From Loigolactobacillus iwatensis (lineage in GTDB: Bacteria > Bacillota > Bacilli > Lactobacillales > Lactobacillaceae): 64,000 bases of DNA. Below are positions 34,844 to 43,185 of the stretch, in pieces. Every line of letters begins with the position of its first letter. Position 1 is the stretch's first letter. The notes under the pieces were generated by a model. The model saw only the letters and a list, made by a program, of their open reading frames with translations, was not told the origin of the DNA and did not search any database. The position numbers and the translations under genes are program-made. The DNA lies in NCBI RefSeq assembly GCF_003950295.1, contig NZ_RHNP01000006.1:17035-81034 (forward strand), given 5' to 3'.

Positions 34844-36013
34844 TTACTTTTGATTGTAGGCTTCTTGGAATAATTTAACGATATCGTCCTTGGTACCTTT
34901 GCGTGGATTTGAAAAAGCATTGCCATCTTTCAAGGCATTCGTCGCCATCAGTTCGAAGTCTGCTGGCTTAGCACCAATGGCCTTGATACTACTAGGAATA
35001 CCAACATCCTGGGACATTTGCCGCATAGCTTTAATGGAAAGCTCAGCCGCATCACGAGTTGAAAGCCCAGTTGTGTTTTCCCCCATTGCTTTGGCTAATT
35101 CCGCAAAGCGCTCTGGACAAGCAACAATGTTGTATTTTTCAACAGTTGGGAGAAGTAGCGCGCAGCAGACACCGTGGGGCGCGTCATATTGTCCGCCTAA
35201 TTGATGTGCCATTGCGTGCACGTAACCAAGGTCAGCGTTGTTGAAGGCCATACCGGCTAACATTTCTGCCTGTACCATGTCAGTTCGTGCCTTGACGTTA
35301 TGCCCATTTGCGACAGCTTCACGTAAACTGCCCTCGATTAATTTAATAGCCTGTAAGCACAAACCATCAGTAATTGCATTGTGGTTGGTTGAAACGAATG
35401 GTTCAATGGCCTGGACAAAGGCATCCATTCCAGTTGCGGCGGTCAGTGAGGCTGGCACATTCAACTGAAGCATTGGATCGTTAAATGAAACCAACGGAAC
35501 ATTGCGCCACGAAACGATGACAAACTTCAAATGTGTTTCCTGATTAGTGATAACACAGTGACGAGTTAATTCGGAACCAGTGCCAGCCGTTGTATTTACG
35601 GCGATCAATGGTGGTAGAGCGTTCTTCAACGTTTCAATACCAGCTAACTTGGTGATGTCATCACCGTTCGTTAAAATAATACCAGCACCTTTGCCGGTAT
35701 CATGGGCCGAACCGCCACCAATTGTAATGATACTATCGCAATCATTTTCTTGAAATAGTTTCTTAGCGGCCTTAATATTGTGAATCTTTGGATTAGGCTC
35801 AACACCATCATAGATAGTGTAGTTTACGTTGGCCTTATTTAATGAATCAAGGGTCTGAACAACAGGCCCATTTTCAGCGCTTTTTAGAAACTTATCCGTT
35901 ATAATTAAAGGCTTCTTCATGTTAAGCGCATTAACACGATCGCCAATTTTTGCAATAACACCAGGGCCAAAAAAGTTAACGCTTGGCATCAAAAAATCAA
36001 AGTTCTTTGCCAT
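34844..36013 (-). CDS. Iron-containing (group III) alcohol dehydrogenase
   Basis: A 389-residue Fe-ADH related to 1,3-propanediol and lactaldehyde reductases, interconverting aldehydes and alcohols with NAD(P)H. The nucleotide motif GGGSAHDTGK is at about residues 99-108. Metal ligands seen are Asp197, His266 and His280, with catalytic His270 (YVHAMAHQLGG). The second ligand, usually His in GMDALTHAIE, is Gln201 (GMDAFVQAIE). ATG 36013 follows TGGAGG. It is monocistronic; 36014-36215 holds AT-rich promoter sequence only. Confidence 0.9.
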   Translation of the reverse strand: MAKNFDFLMPSVNFFGPGVIAKIGDRVNALNMKKPLIITDKFLKSAENGPVVQTLDSLNKANVNYTIYDGVEPNPKIHNIKAAKKLFQENDCDSIITIGGGSAHDTGKGAGIILTNGDDITKLAGIETLKNALPPLIAVNTTAGTGSELTRHCVITNQETHLKFVIVSWRNVPLVSFNDPMLQLNVPASLTAATGMDAFVQAIEPFVSTNHNAITDGLCLQAIKLIEGSLREAVANGHNVKARTDMVQAEMLAGMAFNNADLGYVHAMAHQLGGQYDAPHGVCCALLLPTVEKYNIVACPERFAELAKAMGENTTGLSTRDAAELSIKAMRQMSQDVGIPSSIKAIGAKPADFELMATNALKDGNAFSNPRKGTKDDIVKLFQEAYNQK

Positions 36014-36215
36014 TTGAATTCCTCCATGTGATTTATTTGACAAACTTATTGTAGCTCTTTCAAACTGTAAGTCAAGCAGTTACAGTATATAAAATTTTGC
36101 TTATTATGAAATAAATTTTGAAAAAAATAATGTTCAAAAAATGTTTTAAAAAAACTTTGGCCTAAATTAAAAGCAGAGGCATAATAAGAGCCATAAATCA
36201 GAATATAATTAAAAA

Positions 36216-36480
36216 ATTATGTGATGTCGCGAAGAACAACAGTTAAATCTATTTTTAGAGAGCGTGGAATTGGTGGAAAGCTCTGTAGAGATAATTGTGA
36301 AGATGGGTTTCAGACTGATGGTGGTTGGCGTAGATTATCTGGTGGCAAGTGTTACTTTGCCGGGTATCCAATCAAAGCTTGTGTACTGGCGAGATGTACA
36401 ATTGAGGGTGGTAACACAAGTGTAAAGGCTGCGTCCCTTAGTCCAAATTTGGGTTAAGCGAACGCAGTTTCTTTCTTTCT
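36216..36480 (+). promoter_or_regulatory. T-box-like riboswitch leader, predicted methionine specifier
   Basis: A TATAAT box at 36204-36209 precedes the element. Stem I features are visible: GCGAAGAACAACAG on the 5' side, the distal AGAGAGC...GGTGGAAAGCTCT unit, ACAGTTA...TCTA pairing with TAGA...TAATTGT, and a 3' specifier strand GTGAAGATGGG. By comparison with glyQS leaders (GAA, one base, codon, purine) the codon is ATG. The T-box segment is GAGGGTGGTAAC at about 36402-36414, and GCGTCCCTT completes the antiterminator. TGGT would pair with an ACCA end, consistent with tRNA-Met. A terminator CTGCGT...ACGCAG with TTTCTTTCTTTCTTTT ends it at 36480. The T-box bulge AAC deviates from the usual ACC. 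Confidence 0.6.
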
Positions 36481-36483
36481 TTT

Positions 36484-36577
36484 GTCCTGAAAGGGGTGGC
36501 CGTTTGGTCCTATCGAGTGTGGCAGTTAATGAAAAACTATAGTTGTGAGGACAAGGCGGCCTTTCAACTTGTCCCAT
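36484..36577 (+). other. Structured segment downstream of the T-box
   Basis: GAAAG...GCCG (36488-36501, with a five-base bulge) pairs with CGGCCTTTC (about 36557-36565), enclosing GTCC/GGAC and the palindrome AACTATAGTT. No T-run follows and no open frame is convincing. It may be part of a composite leader. Confidence 0.4.
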
Positions 36578-36668
36578 TCTCGGTATAAAAATAGCAATTA
36601 TCGGGAAGATTTAGTTATCCAAGATTTAATCGGCGGATTTATTAAGTTAAAAAATTTGATTATTCCTG

Positions 36669-36706
36669 TTGACTTTAAAACAACACGTGCTATTATGAAC
36701 GTGTTG
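36669..36706 (+). promoter_or_regulatory. Promoter and palindromic operator of the quinone-reductase-like gene
   Basis: TTGACT (36669-36674), 16-bp spacer, TATTAT (36691-36696). CAACACGT (36681-36688) and ACGTGTTG (36699-36706) form a perfect inverted repeat flanking the -10 box, a position where a bound repressor blocks polymerase. The Rrf2-type gene downstream is the likely binder. Confidence 0.72.
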
Positions 36707-36747
36707 ATAATAAAACAACAATCAAATTCTAAGGAGTGTTTATATTT

Positions 36748-37605
36748 ATGAAATATGCTATTACTGCTACAACTGGTAACTTTGGTCAGATCGCCGTTAA
36801 GGAACTTTTAAAACTTACTGATAATAGTGAGGTTATCGCAATTGCCCGGAATGTTGCTAAGGCCAAAGAATTACTACCACAAGGTGTTGAAATTCGGCAA
36901 GGTGACTATAATGATGAGGCCTCAATGGAAACTGCGCTGCAGGGTGTGGATCGCCTTCTCTTTATTTCGTCACAACCAGGTGGCGCCGTTACGCGGGCTG
37001 ATCAACACAAAAATGTGGTTAAGGCATTAGCTGCTGCCCAAGTTAAATTTGTTGCCTACACAAGTTTCCCTAATGCGCAAAATTCGACTAGTGCCTTGGC
37101 CAATGACCATAAAATTACTGAGAGTGCAATTGAAGATGCTGGTGTCGCTCATTCATTTTTGCGGAATAATTGGTATCTAGAAAACGAAGTCGGTTTCTTA
37201 CAGAATGGTGCCGCCAATAAACCAGTTTCATACTGGGCGGCTGGTAAGGTTGGCTGGGCACTGGAACGCGAATTTGCTGAAGCGGCCGTCAAAGTGTTAA
37301 CATTAAGCAATCCCAAGAAGGTTTATGAACTTGCTGGTCCAGCACGTTCTTACGCAGACCTAGGGAACGGCTTAAAACAGGCTACTGGTAATGATTTTAC
37401 GGTTAAGCAAGTGTCTGCAACGGAATATCAGGCCGGCTTAGTGGCAGCAGGTTTGGATCAGAATACCGCGGCCCTTTTCACCTCCTTTCAGGAACCAATT
37501 AATGATGGCTCATTGAGTGAGGATTCAACTGATTTAGAAACTGTTCTTGGGCATGATTTGACTGCTTTACCAAAGGCAATCAACGAAATTCTTAGTCGAA
37601 ATTAG
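36748..37605 (+). CDS. NmrA-family NAD(P)H:quinone oxidoreductase-like protein (QOR2/YtfG-like)
   Basis: A 285-residue Rossmann protein (MKYAITATTGNFGQIAVKEL) with the TGxxG-type nucleotide loop and the RNNWYLENE stretch seen in YtfG/QOR2 quinone reductases. It would reduce quinones or act as a redox-sensing NADPH binder. ATG 36748 follows AAGGAG. It is preceded by a promoter with a palindromic operator and followed ten bases later by an Rrf2 regulator, a common inducible pair for quinone or electrophile stress. Confidence 0.87.
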   Translation: MKYAITATTGNFGQIAVKELLKLTDNSEVIAIARNVAKAKELLPQGVEIRQGDYNDEASMETALQGVDRLLFISSQPGGAVTRADQHKNVVKALAAAQVKFVAYTSFPNAQNSTSALANDHKITESAIEDAGVAHSFLRNNWYLENEVGFLQNGAANKPVSYWAAGKVGWALEREFAEAAVKVLTLSNPKKVYELAGPARSYADLGNGLKQATGNDFTVKQVSATEYQAGLVAAGLDQNTAALFTSFQEPINDGSLSEDSTDLETVLGHDLTALPKAINEILSRN

Positions 37606-37615
37606 GTGTAGTTTA

Positions 37616-38044
37616 ATGAAGTACTCGCACAAGTTGAGTGATGCAATTCATATTCTGGCTTATCTCATTATTTATAAGGATGGCGATCTTTCAAGTAAAG
37701 CGATTGCCGCAAGTATTGAAGCCAATGCTAGTGTTGTCCGTAACTTAATGTCAGATTTAAGGAAAGCGGGATTAATTAATACCCAACCGGGGAGTGCCAC
37801 CACGACACTTAATGTCATGCCAAACAAGATTTCTATTTTGAGCGTCTACCAGGCAATCAATATGGATCATGATCTGTTACACATCGATCCCAAGACTAAC
37901 CCACAGTGTATTGTTGGCGGGAATATTCAGGACACGCTAAATATGTACTACGCGGATATCGAAGAATCTGCCTTTCAACGGATGAATGAAATTACGCTGC
38001 AGGACATCACTGATGATATTCTCGCGAGGCAGGCTATAAAATAA
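37616..38044 (+). CDS. Rrf2-family regulator without Fe-S cysteines
   Basis: A 142-residue Rrf2 protein (KLSDAIHILAYLIIY, then SKAIAASIEANASVVRNLMS and GLINTQPGS wing), similar to YwnA-type members. It has only one cysteine (Cys98), whereas IscR-type proteins use three to hold a cluster, so it should be a cluster-free or single-thiol sensor. It lies ten bases after the NmrA-like gene, in the same operon, and probably represses it through the 36681-36706 palindrome. Confidence 0.85.
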   Translation: MKYSHKLSDAIHILAYLIIYKDGDLSSKAIAASIEANASVVRNLMSDLRKAGLINTQPGSATTTLNVMPNKISILSVYQAINMDHDLLHIDPKTNPQCIVGGNIQDTLNMYYADIEESAFQRMNEITLQDITDDILARQAIK

Positions 38045-38065
38045 AACTTAATTTTAAAAAAATAA

Positions 38066-38116
38066 CATAATAAAACCCACTAAATTGAGATTTCCAATTT
38101 AGTGGGTTTTATTATG
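38066..38116 (+). terminator. Terminator after the Rrf2 gene
   Basis: ATAATAAAACCCACTAAATTG pairs with CAATTTAGTGGGTTTTATTAT around seven bases. Confidence 0.92.
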
Positions 38117-38232
38117 GGTTCGGTTCTTTAAATACTTTTGAGAAATTACGGGACAGTATTGAGTGACTTTTATTTGATGCCTGCAGGTCTAGATCTATGT
38201 GAATTGTGATTTGAGACTTTTAATTTTAGGGA

Positions 38233-38357
38233 TGAGGCTAAGGCAAAGGTTCGGACCGCTTACTATTTCTGAACATTACTCTAAGAACAGGCGCTAAAAG
38301 TCTGGGTTCACGTACCTGACTACAGCTAATCCAATAACTGTTTTTTGTCCCAATTCC
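38233..38357. repeat. Family-B element, reverse orientation, enlarged
   Basis: Reads GAGGCTAAGGCAAAGG on the left, CTGAACATTACTCTAAGAAC (inverse of the family-B core) in the middle, and TTTTTTGTCCCAATTCC on the right, with an inserted ACTACAGCTAATCCAATAAC module shared with the chimeric copy at 32921. No gene is present in 38045-38366. Confidence 0.6.
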
Positions 38358-38366
38358 ATCCTTTTT

Positions 38367-39152
38367 TCACAGCAAGCCCCGCTGCCGCAACAGCCCCTGT
38401 ACCGCAAGCTTAATTTCATCAGTTCGTTGTTCATCATCCACCTGCGCAATTTTGTAACCAGCAAAGTAGGGAGTAACAATGAAACGAGGGACCACCTTAC
38501 AGATGATTTGATTGGCACGGTGATAAAAGAAGAGGTTGTAGCTATCAAATTTACCCTGAAAATAACTGGTGATGATGTAGCGGGTGATGACCTGAGTGTA
38601 ATCTGCTAGCCAATTGAGGGCCGAAGTAGCGTTAATGATCAAATTAAATTCAGTGGAACCCATAATTGGTTGGGCGGAAATGTTGAGCTCAATAAATTGA
38701 TTTTTAGCGATGATCGTGCCCTGAAAGTTAGTTGAATTGATTTCGGAATAGCCATCTTGTTGCTCAAGGCCAACTAACTGTAAGTGGGGGTGTCCAAGAC
38801 TGCCACCGGATAGTGGACCGTGATTTTTAAAGAGTAAAATACTTTTGAATTTTTTGTTTTCTGCAGCCTTTTGCCAACAAGCAAGGGTAAAGGCAAATAG
38901 TTTATGGTTGTGTGCCTGGGAATAATTCGAAATGTCGCCGAAGTGATTGCCTGATTCAATGATGACTGTTTGCCAGGTGTTTTCTAACGTGTGGTATTTA
39001 TTTTCTAGCCAAATAATGTCATTGTCGCTGGCTAAAATATTAGTTAAGCTATTGGTATCACAAAAAGGGCAGCGATTATTAAGGTGGACGACATTTTCCG
39101 GCTTACGCTGTGAAATTTGTGAGTTAAGTTTTAAAGGCTGATTTTGTTTCAA
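38367..39152 (-). CDS. DUF4931 / GalT-like HIT-superfamily protein
   Basis: A 261-residue protein resembling galactose-1-phosphate uridylyltransferase: Cys28 and Cys31 (RCPFCDTN) for zinc, and the HIT-type active-site triad HPHLQ (His121, His123, Gln125). DUF4931 proteins are shorter GalT relatives of unknown substrate, presumably nucleotidyl transferases or hydrolases. The ribosome site is AAGGAAG. The divergent upstream region contains ATTATCGATAAT (39202-39213), a 12-base perfect palindrome. Confidence 0.82.
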   Translation of the reverse strand: MKQNQPLKLNSQISQRKPENVVHLNNRCPFCDTNSLTNILASDNDIIWLENKYHTLENTWQTVIIESGNHFGDISNYSQAHNHKLFAFTLACWQKAAENKKFKSILLFKNHGPLSGGSLGHPHLQLVGLEQQDGYSEINSTNFQGTIIAKNQFIELNISAQPIMGSTEFNLIINATSALNWLADYTQVITRYIITSYFQGKFDSYNLFFYHRANQIICKVVPRFIVTPYFAGYKIAQVDDEQRTDEIKLAVQGLLRQRGLL

Positions 39153-39404
39153 ACGTAAGACTTCCTTAAAAGTTGAACAAAGTAGTGACTAATCAAACTA
39201 TATTATCGATAATCAATAGAGTCAACCTAATTATTTGGACTGTTTTAAGGTTGGTTTTAGGTTAGTAAATTAAACTGACATAGTGAATTCTAAATTAGCT
39301 AATATGACTAAATTACAAATTAAGGCCAGCCATTATTGTGTGTGATCAATGAGAAACCTAACGCCTCTAATCTGCTTTAAGTCAATTACGGAAGGTGACA
39401 ATTT

Positions 39405-40265
39405 TTGAGACGAGCGCGACGACAAAGAAAGCATTTTAATATTTTACAGCTACTGCGACTGCTGATTGTGCTGGCAGTCTGTGGTTTGATCTGGTTAGGT
39501 ATTGATCATTTTGTGCACCGGCAAAAAATTACGGTGACTGCACCGGCTTTGGTAATGCGGCAAGCGCCCAATTCTAGTAAGGCAATAGTGACGGTTACTA
39601 AGAACAAGACGGTAACTTATTTACAGCAGAAAAATGGTTGGGATAAGGTGCGCTATCACGGCCGAACTGGTTGGTTACCGACCTGGTTAATTCACAGCGA
39701 TTATAATGCCACTACGGCGACTAATCGCCTGGCCGAACAAACAATCGTGATTGATCCTGGACACGGTGGCAGTGATTCCGGGGCACTGGCAACCAATGAT
39801 ACTGAAGAAAAAAGGTACACTTTAAAAATGGCGTTAGCGCTGAAACAACAATTAAAATCATCTTATGCCCGGGTAATTTTAACCCGGGATAGCGATCAAA
39901 CTGTTGCCCTTGCCAGTCGGCCGGCTTTAGCCAATAAACGAGGTGCAAGTCTGTTTATTAGTTTTCATTTTGATTCAACCCCGGTAGCAAATACTGCATC
40001 AGGGTTCACGGCCTATTACTACCACGCGGCCAGTAAGCCATTTGCCAAAGCGTTATCGAAATCATTAAGTGGCCTTGGTTTGACCAACCGTGGAACGGCG
40101 TATGGAAATTTTCAAGTTATTCGTGATAGTCAAATGCCGGCCGTTTTATTGGAAATGGGCTACATTAACGATTACACAGATTATCAATATATTAGTTCAG
40201 CGACCTATCAACAACATGTTGCCCAGTTGGTTTATGAAGGATTGCAACGTTACACGGCTAACTAA
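39405..40265 (+). CDS. N-acetylmuramoyl-L-alanine amidase with SH3 domain
   Basis: Cleaves the amide bond between MurNAc and the stem peptide. The 286-residue protein has a membrane anchor (residues 13-33), a bacterial SH3 domain (about 43-97, VMRQAPNSSKAIVTV to GWLPTWL) and an Amidase_3 catalytic domain from 111. The zinc and catalytic residues are His120 (DPGHGG), Glu135 (EEKRY), His188 (SFHFDS) and Glu250 (LLEMGYI). It starts at TTG with GGAAGGTGA upstream. A terminator follows, and the convergent neighbour is a sensor kinase, so an envelope-stress connection is possible. Confidence 0.93.
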   Translation: MRRARRQRKHFNILQLLRLLIVLAVCGLIWLGIDHFVHRQKITVTAPALVMRQAPNSSKAIVTVTKNKTVTYLQQKNGWDKVRYHGRTGWLPTWLIHSDYNATTATNRLAEQTIVIDPGHGGSDSGALATNDTEEKRYTLKMALALKQQLKSSYARVILTRDSDQTVALASRPALANKRGASLFISFHFDSTPVANTASGFTAYYYHAASKPFAKALSKSLSGLGLTNRGTAYGNFQVIRDSQMPAVLLEMGYINDYTDYQYISSATYQQHVAQLVYEGLQRYTAN

Positions 40266-40275
40266 ATTTTTCTAT

Positions 40276-40332
40276 AAAAAACTAGCGACTATGACAAAAT
40301 TTATTTTTGTTGTAGTCGCTAGTTTTATTTTT
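40276..40332. terminator. Bidirectional terminator, amidase / sensor kinase
   Basis: AAAAACTAGCGACTATGACA pairs with TGTTGTAGTCGCTAGTTTT, with flanking A- and T-runs. Confidence 0.9.
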
Positions 40333-40364
40333 GAATAGCCTCAGTAAAAATGTGCTGGAAATTC

Positions 40365-41699
40365 TTAACGATAGTGAACATGTCGGGGGAAAGTTAGCCT
40401 AAAAATACTACCTTGTGGGTGATTATCTAACACATTAATCTTGCCTCGATGTTGCGTGGTGATCCAGTTGGCGATTGATAGGCCAAGTCCGTAGCCGATC
40501 TGTTCTTTTTGGCGGGCGGAATCGACACGGTAAAAGCGATCAAAAATTTGTTTCTTGCTGTTGTCCGGAATGCCACAGCCAGTATCACTCACCTTGATTC
40601 CCCAATGATCAGTGCTAACCAGTGTTGTAAAGACGATGGTGCCCCCGGCTGGCGTGTACTTCACGGCATTATCCAACAAAATAATAATTAACTGTTTGAT
40701 TAAATCGGGGTCTACCGTAATTAAAGCAGTTGCCTGAGTTTCTAAACGCAAACTTTTGTGCTGACTAGCAGCAATTTCCAAGTAGGGCGTTGTGACCTGT
40801 TCACTCAGTGTTTTTAAATCAACTTGACTGGGCCTAAGTTGGAGCACATCGGCGTCTGAGCGGGCCAACGTTAGTAATTGCTCAGTAAGGGCCTTCATTC
40901 GACTAGTTTCATTCAATGAAATGGTGATTTTTTCAGCCTCGGCAAGGATTGGTTGGTGGGGTTTGGTAAGCAGATATTCCAATTGATTTTGAATAATGGC
41001 CAAAGGTGTGCGTAATTCATGAGCTGCGTTGGCGCTGAATTCTTGTTGTTTATGCCAGGCCGTGATAATTGGCCGCATACCAATTCGGGAAAGCCAGAAC
41101 GCCAGCAAGGTTGCCAGTAGTGTGAAGATGATCATTGTGATGAGTAACGACCGAAAAATACTGTGAATTGCCAGCGCCTCTGCGTCGGTATTGATAAGAA
41201 TTAAAACGTAATGCCCAGCGTACTGACGTTGGCTACTTTTAGCGCTGACTTTAAGGAGCAACGTGCGAAACCGGCTGGCAGTTCGCTGATTAGTGTTGAA
41301 ATCTAAATTAGTGACTTGGTTGAGCTGGTTCTTATTTAGTTTGACCTGATTAAAAAGCTGGTAGTTACGGGCCCCTAAAACATCACGGTTGAGTACCTTA
41401 CCAGCCGCATTAAAAACGATAATATTCGTTTGAAAGGGTGCACCGGAAATCGGTGGTCGCTGTTGGCCATTCTTTTGGCGCTGCTGTGGTTTAAGCGGGT
41501 GGCGGTTGGGTGTCCCTTTACCTAAAATTTGCTCCTTTTGAATTTGTAGTGATTGATTAACGTTTTGGTAGATTGAATGTTGAAAAAGAAAGCCAACAAT
41601 TGCACCTAAAACTAAGAAAAGGAGGATAAAACTAATTAAAAAAGTACCAAATAGTTTTAGTTGCTGGCGCTTTTGAAATGAATTTTTTAGTTGTTTCAT
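40365..41699 (-). CDS. Membrane sensor histidine kinase
   Basis: A 444-residue kinase: membrane helix at 18-42, extracellular sensor of about 140 residues containing a Lys/Arg/Pro/Gln-rich stretch (residues 60-85), a second helix at 183-205, then HisKA with phospho-acceptor His227 (NAAHELRTPLAI) and an HATPase_c domain (N box DNAVKYTPAGG, G boxes DTGCGIPD and GYGLGLSIA). It phosphorylates the OmpR-type regulator encoded upstream, with which it overlaps by four bases. Signal unknown, presumably extracytoplasmic. Confidence 0.93.
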   Translation of the reverse strand: MKQLKNSFQKRQQLKLFGTFLISFILLFLVLGAIVGFLFQHSIYQNVNQSLQIQKEQILGKGTPNRHPLKPQQRQKNGQQRPPISGAPFQTNIIVFNAAGKVLNRDVLGARNYQLFNQVKLNKNQLNQVTNLDFNTNQRTASRFRTLLLKVSAKSSQRQYAGHYVLILINTDAEALAIHSIFRSLLITMIIFTLLATLLAFWLSRIGMRPIITAWHKQQEFSANAAHELRTPLAIIQNQLEYLLTKPHQPILAEAEKITISLNETSRMKALTEQLLTLARSDADVLQLRPSQVDLKTLSEQVTTPYLEIAASQHKSLRLETQATALITVDPDLIKQLIIILLDNAVKYTPAGGTIVFTTLVSTDHWGIKVSDTGCGIPDNSKKQIFDRFYRVDSARQKEQIGYGLGLSIANWITTQHRGKINVLDNHPQGSIFRLTFPRHVHYR

Positions 41700-42379
41700 T
41701 TATTCACCTCAAATAGATAACCGACGTTTCGTAGTGTTTTGATCGATTGATCGGCGGCGACCGTTTTTAGTTTTTTTCGCAAATTACTAATGTAGACCTC
41801 GACAACGGTTAGGGCCGTTTCCGACTCAAACCCCCAAAGACGGTCAAAGATCCGTTCTTTTGTAATAATAACGTTGGGATTTTGCGTAAAATACACCAAT
41901 AAGTCAAATTCCTTACCATTTAGCTGTAAGGACTGATTTTTATAAATTACGGTTCGGCGGTTGAGATCAATGGTGAAGTCGGCCACTTGAAGTAACGTTT
42001 CATCGCTGAGCAGACCGCTGCGCTTGAGCAGGGCCTTGATTCGGGCAATTAATTCCTCCCGGTGAAAGGGCTTTGTTAGGTAATCATCCGCGCCAAGGTT
42101 AAAGCCGCGTAATTTGTCAGTCAACGTATCCTTGGCGGTCAAAATGAGGATGGGCAATTCCAAGTGTTGCTCCGTTCGCCAATGACCTAAAACATCATAG
42201 CCATTTTCTTGGGGCAGCATTAAATCGAGAATGGCTAGATCAAAGATACCATTTTTTCCCAGTAATTCGCCATTTTCACCATCATGGGCGATGGTCGAGC
42301 TTGCGAAAGGTGCGATCATTTCGGCGATATCGTTCGCTAGGATCGTATCATCTTCAACAATTAAAATATTTGCTTGCAA
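41696..42379 (-). CDS. OmpR-family response regulator
   Basis: A 227-residue regulator: receiver domain with acidic pocket Glu9-Asp10-Asp11, phospho-acceptor Asp52 and Lys103 (LTKPF), followed by a winged-helix DNA-binding domain (GKEFDLLVYF to VEVYISNLRKKL). It starts at TTG with AGAGGTG eight bases upstream. First gene of the two-component operon. The long repeat-filled region upstream separates it from the divergent surface-glycosylation genes, which are candidate targets. Confidence 0.93.
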   Translation of the reverse strand: MQANILIVEDDTILANDIAEMIAPFASSTIAHDGENGELLGKNGIFDLAILDLMLPQENGYDVLGHWRTEQHLELPILILTAKDTLTDKLRGFNLGADDYLTKPFHREELIARIKALLKRSGLLSDETLLQVADFTIDLNRRTVIYKNQSLQLNGKEFDLLVYFTQNPNVIITKERIFDRLWGFESETALTVVEVYISNLRKKLKTVAADQSIKTLRNVGYLFEVNK

Positions 42380-42435
42380 TAAGCTAGCACCTCTTTAAAT
42401 TAATTTAAATAAAGTTAGACAGATTGGTCTAGGAA

Positions 42436-42694
42436 GTGTTTGAAAAAGCGTTCAGATTCTGAGGATTACTAACGATGTCGATCGGACTAGGATAAACCGA
42501 AGTCCGAATCGCAGCCTAAACGGACGAATCACCTTTGAAAAAGATGATTTGGCCGTTGTAGCTACTATTCCGCAATTGAGGATTATTAACCAAAAACGTT
42601 AATAATCTTGATGCTTCATCCGTTGTCCATTCAACCACGGCAAAAACCGCCAAGTTGAAACATGGCAACCGCAGGAATCTGCTTTTTCAAACAC
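42436..42694. repeat. Family-A palindromic element, reverse orientation
   Basis: A complete 259-nt copy: GTGTTTGAAAAAGC at the left, GCTTTTTCAAACAC at the right, arms AGATTC (42454-42459) and GAATCT (42675-42680) perfectly paired, and inner modules CGGACT/AGTCCG and GATTATTAA/TTAATAATC. It lies upstream of the OmpR-type gene. The following flank to 42755 ends GTATTTTTCAGACAC, as after the 63.1-kb copy. Confidence 0.85.
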
Positions 42695-42886
42695 GTTTAC
42701 GCTAAATTGGCCAAGTGATTACTTTAAACGTATTTTTCAGACACGGTCCAGATTGCGTAATAAATACGCAAATAGGTCTAAAAATGTGAGCCGTCAATTA
42801 CTATTTAAAATACGTGCCAATCAATGATTAGTCAAACCCTTATCAGTTTTAAGCTTCATTTATGGTTGATCCACTAAGCTAAAAGA

Positions 42887-43013
42887 GTGTTTAAAAAGCA
42901 ATTAAGTACTATTCCAAAATTGAAGACTAGGTGAGCTTGAACAGATTTCAAGTCCAAGTCGCGGCCTACTTTACCAATGATTTGTTTCAAGAGGTGAAGT
43001 CTTTTCCAAACAC
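42887..43013. repeat. Second, shorter family-A-like element
   Basis: GTGTTTAAAAAGC at the left and CTTTTCCAAACAC at the right, 127 nt, with a CTTGAA/TTCAAG inner stem. With the copy at 42436 it fills most of the roughly 800-bp gap 42380-43185, in which no gene with a canonical start is seen. Confidence 0.65.
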
Positions 43014-43185
43014 GCGCTAGATTAATTAGGAAAACATAAATCAAAAATATTTTTGGGGTAGCAACTAAACCCTGTATTCATATTGGAGGTGGCACTTATC
43101 AAACGATTGGCAATGATCGACCATTATTTACGGCCGCTAAAGCAGGTTCAATTTAAATTAAGTGACTGGAGCAGGTGGTTAACTG

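Noticed and set aside
36221..36457. 78-codon open frame in the T-box region
   Set aside because: It runs through the stem I, T-box and terminator features, has unlikely composition and no ribosome site; the conserved signals are RNA structural.
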